64,000 nt of DNA from NORP240 sp965222175 (GTDB lineage: Bacteria; Pseudomonadota; Gammaproteobacteria; Pseudomonadales; Pseudohongiellaceae), in contig OZ244938.1 of NCBI GenBank assembly GCA_965222175.1, positions 620,001-684,000 of the forward strand. Reading direction: 5' to 3'. A model generated the notes under the pieces. It ran no database searches. It was not told the origin of the DNA and saw only the letters and a program-made list of their open reading frames with translations. A program made the position numbers and the translations under genes. The number at the start of each line of letters is the position of its first letter. Position 1 is the stretch's first letter. Positions 18,647-27,811 of the stretch are shown here, piece after piece.

Positions 18647-19526
18647 GTTCTGTTCTCCCTTTACTGTTTAAGGAACCTCTGTATTTTTCAACAAGTGCAA
18701 GCACGCACCGGTTCCAGCCCTCGGGTCCATTAAGTTCACTGACGGTTACCGGTTTGTCGCTGTGCAGCCGCGGCGGCTCATGACTCGGGGACCTGATGAC
18801 AACCGGCCAGTCCGCTGCTTCCAGCATGGCGATGTCGTTGTCGCTGTCGCCCAGGGCGATGACTGTGAACTGTCGGCTGAATGTCTGCTGGTACAGGTGT
18901 CGCAATCGGTCAAGTGCCGTGCCCTTATCGGTTTTCCCCAGCACGTGGAGGAAACGACCGCCCTGCAGGGTGCCCAGCCCGGCGGCATCCAGGTCGGCAA
19001 GAAATTCCGCCCTGGCGGAATCCTTGTCCTGCCAGATAATCGGTTCGCTGAAGCGGCGTCGCCTGGACAGGGCCACCTGATCCCGGTCCAGGCCGGTAAG
19101 CTGTTCCAGCTCGACGTCGGACAGGTCGTGGAAGCCACTGAAGTCATAGCGTTTCCGCAGGGGCGCCAGGCGATTGAGTATCTCACCGTAGTCCAGGCCC
19201 AGCTCCACCAGGTAGTAGTCCTTGTTGAAGGCGGTGCCTCCGGGTGGTTGCGGAAACCGGTCGCGGGGCAGAAAAATGGCGGATCCGTTTTCCACGATAA
19301 ACGGATCGTTGACGCCCAGCTGCCGACGCAGCGGACCCAGCTCGGCGCTGGTCTTGCTGGTGTTGGGGATCAGTGGTATGCCCAGCTTCTGCAGCGTCGC
19401 CAGGGCTTCCCGTGCCGCTGCAAAGCTGTAGGTAAAGTGATCCAGCAGGGTACCGTCAAGGTCGGTAACAACCAGCAGGGCAGGCGCTGCGTAACCGGGT
19501 TCTCCTGTAGTGACTGTGCGGGTCAT
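18639..19526 (-). CDS. gpgP: HAD-IIB phosphatase, glucosyl-/mannosyl-3-phosphoglycerate phosphatase
   Basis: About 295 residues from the ATG at 19526, which lies just after the stop of the glycerate kinase gene. An ATG at 19586 would lengthen it by 20 poorly conserved residues and overlap the kinase by 56 bp. HAD motifs: VVTDLDGTLLDH (nucleophile Asp and acid Asp), IPNTSKTSAEL (motif II region), GKTDKGTALDRL (lysine) and ALGDSDNDIAMLEAADWPVVI (motif IV). This is the MpgP/YedP subfamily, which removes phosphate from mannosyl- or glucosyl-3-phosphoglycerate; with gpgS next to it, glucosyl-3-phosphoglycerate is the expected substrate. The 3' end contains CAGAGGTTCCTTAAA, resembling a MITE-like terminus seen elsewhere in the window. 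Confidence 0.85.
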   Translation of the reverse strand: MTRTVTTGEPGYAAPALLVVTDLDGTLLDHFTYSFAAAREALATLQKLGIPLIPNTSKTSAELGPLRRQLGVNDPFIVENGSAIFLPRDRFPQPPGGTAFNKDYYLVELGLDYGEILNRLAPLRKRYDFSGFHDLSDVELEQLTGLDRDQVALSRRRRFSEPIIWQDKDSARAEFLADLDAAGLGTLQGGRFLHVLGKTDKGTALDRLRHLYQQTFSRQFTVIALGDSDNDIAMLEAADWPVVIRSPSHEPPRLHSDKPVTVSELNGPEGWNRCVLALVEKYRGSLNSKGRTEHG

Positions 19527-19530
19527 ACCA

Positions 19531-20466
19531 TCAGTGCCCGGGTTGCCTGCTGTCGGGGCGGGAGTGCGTAATGCGGTGCTGCTCATCCAGGAAAAAAACC
19601 AGGTCGGCCTGATCCGGTAATACCTCCAGACAGTGGCGGGTCAGGCGTTCAAAGTGCTGGATAAAACGATGCAGCGCCACCTCGTCCATGATCTTGCTGC
19701 TGACGGTATCGGTGTCGGAACGGGCAGCCAGTTTCTGTTCCTGCAGGCTGCGCCATTGATAGACACAGTCAAAGGACGGCGCCTTGAGCATGACCAGGAA
19801 GTCCAGCCGATGGAACAGGATCTGAAAAGCGGCCAGTTCCTTATTGACGAAGCGGCGCCAGGTACCCTGGGGATCCTCCCGGGCTTCCAGGGGATTGACC
19901 GGTGACTCCAGCGCCTGGTCCGCCTGCGGCAACAGGCCGACAAACCAGCCTTCCAACACCACTACGTGGACCGGCAGCTCGATGGTTTCCCATTCCGACC
20001 GTGGCCTTGGTTCATCCACGGACTTGTCAAACCGGGGCAGCTGTTCCTGGCCCCGGCTGGCGCCGTCGGCCAGCCGGTTCAGCAGCCTGTTGGCCAGTTT
20101 CAGGTCGTGTGTGCCAGGCACTCCCCTGGTCACCAGCAATGGGTGGACCCGGTCCGCCATCGCCTTTCTCGACGCACTGTCCAGGTAAAAATCATCCAGT
20201 GACAGGTTGGCGATTCGCAGTTGTCGTTGTCGCAGCATCAGGGTCAGGTACTTGGCCAGGGTTGATTTACCGGTACCCTGTGCACCGTTTATGCCAACTA
20301 TCAGGGGACGCTGGACGTTGTCCAGTTCGACCAGCAGGCGCTCCGCCAGCGGCTGGTACCAGTGGGTGATGGTCTCGCGGAATGCCGATGGCAGCCTTTC
20401 CTCGTCAAGGAAGGCGTCTATCAGTCCGTTATCAGGGGGCTGCATGTAGTGTGGTGTCTGTAACAA
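19531..20466 (-). CDS. D-glycerate 3-kinase-type P-loop kinase
   Basis: 311 residues. Phosphorylates D-glycerate, expected product 3-phosphoglycerate. The Walker A motif GINGAQGTGKST lies at residues 58-69; LSLDDFYLDSASRKAMADRVHPL, RGVPGTHDL, PRFDKSVDEPRPRSEW and VVVLEGWFVGL are the blocks that mark the glycerate kinase family related to plant GLYK and distantly to pantothenate/uridine kinases. It heads the operon, 4 bp before the preferred phosphatase start. Its role here is probably to supply the acceptor of GpgS and to recover glycerate set free by the phosphorylase. The 146 bp upstream must hold the operon promoter; no clear box is seen. Confidence 0.87.
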   Translation of the reverse strand: MLQTPHYMQPPDNGLIDAFLDEERLPSAFRETITHWYQPLAERLLVELDNVQRPLIVGINGAQGTGKSTLAKYLTLMLRQRQLRIANLSLDDFYLDSASRKAMADRVHPLLVTRGVPGTHDLKLANRLLNRLADGASRGQEQLPRFDKSVDEPRPRSEWETIELPVHVVVLEGWFVGLLPQADQALESPVNPLEAREDPQGTWRRFVNKELAAFQILFHRLDFLVMLKAPSFDCVYQWRSLQEQKLAARSDTDTVSSKIMDEVALHRFIQHFERLTRHCLEVLPDQADLVFFLDEQHRITHSRPDSRQPGH

Positions 20467-20612
20467 CTGGCCGGTAAAGCCTGCAGCTTAACGGCTTCCG
20501 GGCAGGATTGGTAGGCAGGCCCGGTGATCTGGCGGCAATCGCTGCGCACCCTGGTGCGAATTGGTGCGTTCCGCCGCATGATGCTGTTTTTCGGTGCGTG
20601 CCTGGCGGGAAA

Positions 20613-21146
20613 TCAATCGGCTTTGCTGATCACCAGCTGGATTTCGCCCACCGGCAGGCCGAACTTGGACATGGCGGATTCGTTGATAATAACGTCGGGC
20701 GCCACCAGGTACATGCGGTCGTCGATACGGATATCCACGTAGCCGTCGTCGCGGGGGATTCGCAGGACGTAGTCCAGGAAAACACTGTTACCGGCAACCT
20801 GCACAGCGGCCGTACCGATCACGTCGCCGGCGGTACCCCGGTAGCCGCCGGCGGCGACTGGCTGGAGTGTCCAGACCCGTCGTTGCCGTTGTCCGTCATT
20901 GAAGACAAAATCCTCTTCCAGGGTTCCGGTGCCGTCCTGCCAGTACGCCAGGATGTCGGCATTGAAGTATCGGGTCACCCGGCCGCGCCAGTTTTTTACC
21001 ACGCCATGGGCGGTCAGCCGGCCGTTGAAAAAGTCCTCCATGATCAATCGCGGTTGCTGCCCGGCGTAGCTATTGACCTGGACGGAGGTGCAGGATGTGA
21101 GGGCCAGGCACAGCACCGGCACGAGGAAAATTACAGATAGATTCAT
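20613..21146 (-). CDS. DUF3833-family lipoprotein
   Basis: 177 residues from the ATG at 21146, chosen over an ATG 30 bp upstream because GGAAGAGAA precedes it and it yields a normal lipoprotein signal (MNLSVIFLVPVLCLALTSC, lipobox ALTSC). The mature part has the DUF3833 blocks DFFNGRLTAHGVVKNWRG, FNADILAYW and EDFVFNDGQRQRRVW, then DYVLRIPRDDGYVDI and NESAMSKFGLPVGEIQLVI. This family is widespread in proteobacteria and of unknown function; a lipocalin-like beta fold is plausible. It is divergent from the DnaT-like gene. Confidence 0.8.
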   Translation of the reverse strand: MNLSVIFLVPVLCLALTSCTSVQVNSYAGQQPRLIMEDFFNGRLTAHGVVKNWRGRVTRYFNADILAYWQDGTGTLEEDFVFNDGQRQRRVWTLQPVAAGGYRGTAGDVIGTAAVQVAGNSVFLDYVLRIPRDDGYVDIRIDDRMYLVAPDVIINESAMSKFGLPVGEIQLVISKAD

Positions 21147-21298
21147 GGTATTCTCTTCCGCCGTAGGCATTGGCACACCGTACGCGCGGTCATCGTCGCG
21201 CCGGGGTAATGGCAGGGCATACGCCGCGGTACCCGGGCACGGTTCACCCGCCGTGGCTAAATTTCACCAGGTAAACACCGGTAATTCGAGACAACTCA

Positions 21299-22462
21299 AT
21301 GACTTCCAATCTGGTGCCCGAACGGCCCCTGGTATTTTCACCGACTCTCGCTGCGACCATTGGACTGGAGGAAGCAATCCTGTTGCAGGTGTTGATGGAC
21401 TTCATCACGCTGCGATCCGGACGCCTGTACGATCAACACCGCTGGGTGGAAATACCGAACCGGGATCTGCAGCAGGCATTGCCGTTCTGGCAGCCCGCCG
21501 ACATTCGGCGGGTGGTGGTCAGCCTCTACAACCTGGGCATGATCCTGAGAAACCCGGTGACATCGGGTAACGACAGCTACCTGTATGCGCTGAACGAAAA
21601 GGTGACCATGGAGCATGACGACAGCCAGGTCCGGCCGGACGAGTCTGCCGGACCCGCCGGACAGGGGGGGACATCGTTATTCCGCCAGGGTACCGGCGGT
21701 CGGCCCATTGCTCCTGACTGGATGCCGGGTGAGGAATGGCTGGTGCAATGCCGGCAACACAATATTCCTGATCATTTCAGCCTCGGCCTGGTACCGGAGT
21801 TTGTCAGTTACTGGCGGGACCGGGGCCAGGCACAGTTTTCCTGGGGCAACAAGTTTTTCAATCACGTACGCCGCCGGTGGCGGGAGGAACAGACGCTGAA
21901 AGGCTCCCATGAGATGGCCAGCAGCATGGATCAGGACTGGCGGCCCGGCGAGGACGCCGTGGACATACTGGTGAATTCCGGTATACCCGCAGACTTCATC
22001 GAAGACGCGATACCCGAGTTCGTGCTGTACTGGCGGGAGAGGGGCATCAGGATCAGTACCTGGAACACCAAGTTTATCGAGCACATCAGGCGTCAGTGGA
22101 ACAAGTACAACGCGTCCTTTGGCCATGATGACACGCCTCGCCCGATACCCGCCGACTGGCGCCCCAGTCCGGCCTGCTTCGAGATCCTGCAGCTGGCGGA
22201 AATCGATCCCGAATACGCTCGCCGGAAAATCCCGGAGTTCGTGTTGTACTGGCGTGACAGCCAGCAGTCGCGTCCGTCATGGAACACGGTTTTTCTGCAA
22301 TTTATCAAACAGGACTGGGCAAGGCGACTTGAGGAACCACTGGAGGTAGAATCGGGTCATGCGAAACATAAATCCCCTGCTGGAGAAAACCGGCAAAGCA
22401 TTGAAGAAAAACTCCGACAGCTCACCGACCGAAGCTGGGCAGAAAACGCACGACGCTGGTGA
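21299..22462 (+). CDS. Replication-type protein with a winged-helix-like N-terminus and three DnaT DNA-binding domains
   Basis: 387 residues. The first 100 (LAATIGLEEAILLQVLMDFI, VEIPNRDLQQALPF, VVSLYNLGMILRN) look like a winged-helix domain. Three copies of a 57-residue DnaT-type module follow at about 139-195, 211-267 and 285-341. Each begins with DW.P (WMPGEEWLVQ, WRPGEDAVDI, WRPSPACFEI) and ends with IPEFVLYWR...W.(N/T)KF..H(I/V)RR.W. In E. coli, DnaT (one such domain) binds single-stranded DNA in PriA-directed helicase loading. The 3' end overlaps the next gene, a lambda-P-like protein, by 104 bp, so they are probably one unit working in helicase loading. The triplication is unusual. Confidence 0.8.
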   Translation: MTSNLVPERPLVFSPTLAATIGLEEAILLQVLMDFITLRSGRLYDQHRWVEIPNRDLQQALPFWQPADIRRVVVSLYNLGMILRNPVTSGNDSYLYALNEKVTMEHDDSQVRPDESAGPAGQGGTSLFRQGTGGRPIAPDWMPGEEWLVQCRQHNIPDHFSLGLVPEFVSYWRDRGQAQFSWGNKFFNHVRRRWREEQTLKGSHEMASSMDQDWRPGEDAVDILVNSGIPADFIEDAIPEFVLYWRERGIRISTWNTKFIEHIRRQWNKYNASFGHDDTPRPIPADWRPSPACFEILQLAEIDPEYARRKIPEFVLYWRDSQQSRPSWNTVFLQFIKQDWARRLEEPLEVESGHAKHKSPAGENRQSIEEKLRQLTDRSWAENARRW

Positions 22463-23084
22463 TCCTGGTACTGTCCGGTACGGGAACGGACAACAGACCG
22501 ATGATGTGGACAGCGTGTTTGAACCCGGGCTGGTGGATGCCATAAACCAGGTATTCTCCGAGTTTGCCTTTGCCTACCATAACCAGTTTCACAAGGCCTA
22601 CCCGGACCGCGCCAGCATCGATATTGCCAAGGAATACTGGCTCAGCTGCCTGGCGGAATTTTCACCACGGCAGATTACCCGGGCTGCGCGCAAACTGGTC
22701 AAGAGTTCGGACTACCTGCCTACCGTTGCGGCGCTGGTAAAAGCCTGTGAAAGCGGACTCGACCTGTTCGGCTTGCCGGCTCCCAGGGATGCCTACCTGG
22801 AAGCCTGTCGGGCAACATCCCCCAGGTCGGCGTACAGCTGGAGTCACCCGGCGGTCTACTATGCCGGCAGGGCCAGTGACTGGTTTGTGCTGACTACCGA
22901 ACCGGAGTCGGTTGCCCTGCCCATTTTCAGCTATTACTACCAGCAGATCTGTCAGCGGGTCATGCAGGGTGAGCAGTTCGACATAAAACCGCCACCGGCA
23001 CTGGGCAATCGCCACGGCAAAAAACTGACCAGCGAGCAGCGTAAGGAACGCATGCGGCAGCTGCGCCGTCAGGTAGGTCTTTAG
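22359..23084 (+). CDS. Replication protein P-like (phage lambda P family) putative helicase loader
   Basis: 241 residues. The ATG at 22359 lies 104 bp inside the DnaT-domain gene and has GGAGG 12 bases upstream; no later canonical start precedes the conserved core. The core VDAINQVFSEFAFAYHNQFHKAYPD, EYWLSCLAEFSPRQITRAARKLVKSSDYLPTVAAL and the helical C-terminus ending RKERMRQLRRQVGL match the lambda P / replication P family, whose lambda member loads the host DnaB helicase. No other phage genes lie nearby, so this is a chromosomal pair with the DnaT-like gene rather than prophage debris. Its host role (restart or alternative initiation) is inferred. Confidence 0.75.
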   Translation: MRNINPLLEKTGKALKKNSDSSPTEAGQKTHDAGDPGTVRYGNGQQTDDVDSVFEPGLVDAINQVFSEFAFAYHNQFHKAYPDRASIDIAKEYWLSCLAEFSPRQITRAARKLVKSSDYLPTVAALVKACESGLDLFGLPAPRDAYLEACRATSPRSAYSWSHPAVYYAGRASDWFVLTTEPESVALPIFSYYYQQICQRVMQGEQFDIKPPPALGNRHGKKLTSEQRKERMRQLRRQVGL

Positions 23085-23097
23085 GCGGGGATAGCGG

Positions 23098-23673
23098 GTG
23101 TCCGAAAAATATTTAACGAAAGGTTCAAAACGGGCTGCCAGGCTCAGCCGGGGGAGTGATGTCTTCCTGCTGGAACCGGCGGGCAGGATGGCCGTGGGAA
23201 CCCTGTACGGTATCGCCGTGTTCCTGGACATACTGGCCGTGATCATGCTGGTGACCGGTGGTGTCTTTACCATCGGTACGGTAATCGGTCTGCTGGTGAT
23301 CCTGAGTGTCTCGTCATTGTTTTTCCTGTTCGCTGTCGCCCAGCGCAGCAGTCGCATCGTTCTCAATGAACAGGAATTGCACCTGCAGGTACCGCTGTAC
23401 GGCCGCCGCATTCCCCTGGCATCCATCAACAGCAGCCAGGTCAGGCCCGTCAATAACCTGCCGTCTTCACCCTATCAGCTGAAATGGCGCCGTAACGGCC
23501 TGGGCGTCCCCGGCTACAGCCTCGGCTGGTTTTCCTCCCAGGGCAAGGGCCGCATCCTGGCGTCCGTCACAACGTCCAGGGCCCTGGCCATTCCCACCCG
23601 CGACGACTATACGCTGCTGGTCAGTGCGAAGGACCCGGATGCATTGACCCGACGTCTCCGCGAGCTCGCCTGA
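23098..23673 (+). CDS. Membrane protein with bacterial PH-like domain
   Basis: 191 residues from a GTG, 13 bp after the P-like gene. Two membrane segments lie at about 33-55 (GTLYGIAVFLDILAVIMLVTG) and 60-83 (GTVIGLLVILSVSSLFFLF). They are followed by a beta-rich soluble domain (SSRIVLNEQELHLQVPLYGRR, then ILASVTTSRALAIPTRDDYTLLVSAKD and a terminal helix DALTRRLRELA) in the style of bacterial PH domains (bPH/DUF304-like). Such proteins have no single known role. It may simply be co-transcribed with the replication pair; no functional link is evident. Confidence 0.65.
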   Translation: MSEKYLTKGSKRAARLSRGSDVFLLEPAGRMAVGTLYGIAVFLDILAVIMLVTGGVFTIGTVIGLLVILSVSSLFFLFAVAQRSSRIVLNEQELHLQVPLYGRRIPLASINSSQVRPVNNLPSSPYQLKWRRNGLGVPGYSLGWFSSQGKGRILASVTTSRALAIPTRDDYTLLVSAKDPDALTRRLRELA

Positions 23674-23797
23674 CGGTAAACCGGCCAGACCAGTCTCAGG
23701 TTTGATCGAACCGTCCATTCGACAAAATTGAATAAATTCCTGGCTGGTTTTTCAGTATCTTGTCACGCTGAAACAACTTGCCGAGGAGTCACCGCAG

Positions 23798-24892
23798 ATG
23801 AGGAAGTCGCCGCTATGGGTATTGCTGTTGGCCAGCACTCTGTGGCAGCAGTCGGTTGCACAGCGGGTCAATGAGGATTCGCTAATACCAGGCCCCGCTG
23901 ATGACGCCCTGATGTCGCAGCCGACCGGCCAGGCCACGTTGCCGTCATCGCTGTCCGCGGGCTTCGCTGAAACGTCGTTGTTCCCGCCATCCCTGGAACT
24001 ACTGGTGACGCTGGAGAGTCAGCAGGCGCAGTGGCAACAGGCTATCGACCAGCTCATCGCCCGGCGTGGAGTATACGGAGCCGGACTGGACGAGGCCTAT
24101 CGCCGCTACGGGAAGTGGCAGCTGGCATCAGGTAATCTTCAGCAGGCCACGGCACTGTTTCGTCAGGCCTGGCAGGTCAGTCGCATCAACACCGGTCTGT
24201 ACAGTGAAGAGCAGCTGGTTCACCTGAACCAGCTGATCGAAGCCCTGGTGGCGCAACAGCAATGGGAACAGGTACACGAACTGCATCAACTGAGTTTCCT
24301 CATCGCCAGTCGCGTCTACGCCCCGGACGACCTGCGCTATGTACTCGCAGCGGAGTTCTACACCAGCTGGAAGTGGCAGGCTATCAACAGCAACATCACG
24401 TTTGCCGGGTACGCCAGCGGTTTCGAACTGGCCCAGGAGCTGAGCGCTTTTTACGAAGAAGTCATCGATCGGGTGGAACACAGCAGTGGAACCCACTCCC
24501 GCAGGCTGGCGAGACTGGTCATGGGCAAGGCAAGAACGGATATCGGCCTGGCCCGTGCTGTCCTGCGGTCCCGTCATGACGCTCGCGGCGCCATGCCTGA
24601 TTACATCACCGAAACCGAATGCCTGAATACCGGCTATGGACAGACCGGTTCGTCCCGTCACTGTCGACGGGTGCAACTCGCAACTTTCGACCAGGGCGAT
24701 TACACGATGTCTGCCAATCATTATGCGCTGGGACGCTACCTCGACCAGGTTGAACGCTCCATCCACCGGTTGGTGCGCATCAGGCAAGCGGCGGAAGAAT
24801 TGTCCGTGGCCGAACAACAGTGGATCGACTCGCTGATCACCGCGCTGGAAAAAGAATCCGGAGAAATAGTCGGTTCTTCCCGGTTGCGGTGA
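23798..24892 (+). CDS. Exported TPR-like protein of unknown function
   Basis: 364 residues with a signal peptide (MRKSPLWVLLLASTLWQQSVAQR). The mature protein is helical, with two or three degenerate tetratricopeptide-like stretches (DEAYRRYGKWQLASGNLQQATALF, LVHLNQLIEALVAQQQWEQVHEL, and a later pair around SFLIASRVYAP and VLAAEFYTSWKW). A second half has two cysteines (TECLNT and SSRHCRR) that could form a disulfide. I cannot assign a family. It stands alone, 124 bp after the PH-domain gene and convergent with the DapA-like gene. Confidence 0.65.
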   Translation: MRKSPLWVLLLASTLWQQSVAQRVNEDSLIPGPADDALMSQPTGQATLPSSLSAGFAETSLFPPSLELLVTLESQQAQWQQAIDQLIARRGVYGAGLDEAYRRYGKWQLASGNLQQATALFRQAWQVSRINTGLYSEEQLVHLNQLIEALVAQQQWEQVHELHQLSFLIASRVYAPDDLRYVLAAEFYTSWKWQAINSNITFAGYASGFELAQELSAFYEEVIDRVEHSSGTHSRRLARLVMGKARTDIGLARAVLRSRHDARGAMPDYITETECLNTGYGQTGSSRHCRRVQLATFDQGDYTMSANHYALGRYLDQVERSIHRLVRIRQAAEELSVAEQQWIDSLITALEKESGEIVGSSRLR

Positions 24893-24924
24893 TCCGGGCC
24901 GGCGTCACTGCCACAGTCCTGCTT

Positions 24925-24952
24925 TTGCCGGCTACGGACTGTTCGCCGGCAA
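24925..24952. terminator. 8-bp inverted repeat between convergent genes
   Basis: TTGCCGGC (24925-24932) and GCCGGCAA (24945-24952) pair perfectly around a 12-base loop, in the 110-bp gap between the TPR-like and DapA-like genes. There is no clean U-tract, so it may be a weak or Rho-assisted end for either gene. Confidence 0.4.
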
Positions 24953-25002
24953 TGCAGTCTGTCGGTAGCCCCACCTGATCGCCATTATCCCGACCAGACG
25001 GC

Positions 25003-25998
25003 TTACAGGGGAACTCGCAGGTAGGGTGACAACCCCGCCAGCCGGTATTCGATCTCCGCCACCTGGTACGGTAAAAACTGGTAGTTGCCTCGCCGTGACC
25101 GGGTAGTCTTGAAGATTCCCCGGCGTTGCAGCACGTACAGCCGGACGCCGGGAATGGTGCTGTCCAGGTTCAGCATCAGCAACAGCTTGCTGAAGCAGTC
25201 GCGGAGCTGCTCTTCCTGGCCGGCCTGCTGAAGTTCCCAGAGGCGGGCGTAGACGTCGCCGTACATGGCACCGCCGGTCATGACACCGTCCACGCCCAGG
25301 CGCATTTCATAAAGCCAGCTGCGGCCGAAGGACGCGGTGATGACACTGCGGATGGGATCCGGACGGTATTTCACCTCTTCCATGATGCGTTGCTGAACGT
25401 TGCCGTACTCTTCCTTTATGTAGGCACAATTGGGAAAGTCCCTGGCCAGTCTGACCAGGAAGTCGACAGTCAGTTCGATGTCCGGACCGCCGCTGGTCTG
25501 CACGAATACCGGCCGCGCGGTGACCTGGCTGAGGGCCTGGTAATAGCGGTATATTTCTTCCAGCGAGCCGGCGCTTGTGGGGGGTATGGCAATCATCCCG
25601 TCCGGTTCCAGTGCTTCCGCAAAGCGCGCATACTCCAGCATGCCGGCCGTATCACCGGCCTGCACACCCAGCACCAGTGCCATGTTCCGGCCGCGGTTGG
25701 CGTCAGCCAGCACTTCGAAACCGCGCAGTCGCTCTGCCCGGCTGAGGTAGCGCTGCTCACTGGAATTCTGTGGCCACACCAGTCCCTGAACCCCACAGCG
25801 GTCAAGAAAAGCAACTTCATTGGCCAGGTCGTCGTAATCCACCTCGCCGGATTCCGTGTAGGGCGTGCTGAGGATCATCAGGGCGCCCCGCATGGGATTG
25901 GCCGGCTGGGCCCAGAGCCTGTTGAAGGGCGTAAGAGCGGTTACCGCCGTGGCGGCGAGATACTGGCGGCGGGTCAGCCTGACATTGTTCACGGCCAT
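25003..25998 (-). CDS. DapA-family (dihydrodipicolinate synthase/N-acetylneuraminate lyase superfamily) protein with Tat-type signal
   Basis: 331 residues. The N-terminus reads LTRRQYLAATAVTALTPFNRLWAQ, a twin-arginine-like motif, hydrophobic core and cleavage site, so export of a folded enzyme is likely. The barrel begins ALMILSTPYTESGEVDYDDL and has the Schiff-base lysine in NCAYIKEEYG (Lys195). The usual YNxP tyrosine block is replaced by VFVQTSGGPD, so it is not a normal dihydrodipicolinate synthase; an aldolase or dehydratase for a sugar acid is possible. No partner gene identifies the substrate. The ATG lies inside a sequence matching the end of the MITE-like repeat. Confidence 0.8.
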   Translation of the reverse strand: MAVNNVRLTRRQYLAATAVTALTPFNRLWAQPANPMRGALMILSTPYTESGEVDYDDLANEVAFLDRCGVQGLVWPQNSSEQRYLSRAERLRGFEVLADANRGRNMALVLGVQAGDTAGMLEYARFAEALEPDGMIAIPPTSAGSLEEIYRYYQALSQVTARPVFVQTSGGPDIELTVDFLVRLARDFPNCAYIKEEYGNVQQRIMEEVKYRPDPIRSVITASFGRSWLYEMRLGVDGVMTGGAMYGDVYARLWELQQAGQEEQLRDCFSKLLLMLNLDSTIPGVRLYVLQRRGIFKTTRSRRGNYQFLPYQVAEIEYRLAGLSPYLRVPL

Positions 25999-26015
25999 AA
26001 TTAATCCGAGGTTCC
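25994..26015 (-). repeat. Single terminal repeat of the MITE-like family at the start codon of the DapA-like gene
   Basis: Read on the minus strand, 26015-25994 is GGAACCTCGGATTAATTATGGC. It matches the 53911 terminus (GGAACCTCTGATTAATTATGG) at 20 of its first 21 positions. The ATG of the gene falls inside it. No matching second end is seen nearby. Confidence 0.55.
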
Positions 26016-26234
26016 GTAAGTGTTGATGCGGGGGTACCGGGATAGTAATGCAATGTTGTCAATGGTCACAAGCCGGCGGTCCGCTGATGGCATGGAGCGG
26101 CTATAACCCGGCAACGAATGGTGGCACTGACAAACGTCCGGGAACTGGCTGGCCGAAAACTTGCATCGTAATGGCCGGGGGATGCAGAATCCGCCCGGGG
26201 ACTCCCCAGTCTCCCCATTTTGGGGCACAATACT

Positions 26235-27689
<1,455 letters not shown>

Positions 27690-27811
27690 TACGGCCCGGA
27701 TATCACCGGCCTCCTGCCACGGCTACAACCCTCGCAGACATGAACGCCACGGCCGGTATTGTCAGGGTCAAGTGCTGATTTGCGCTGGATTACGAAAATG
27801 GATGGTACAGA

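Noticed and set aside
25999..26234. HexR operator upstream of zwf
   Set aside because: No TGTAATTNAATTACA-like palindrome is present; only a weak TTGT...ACAA pair.
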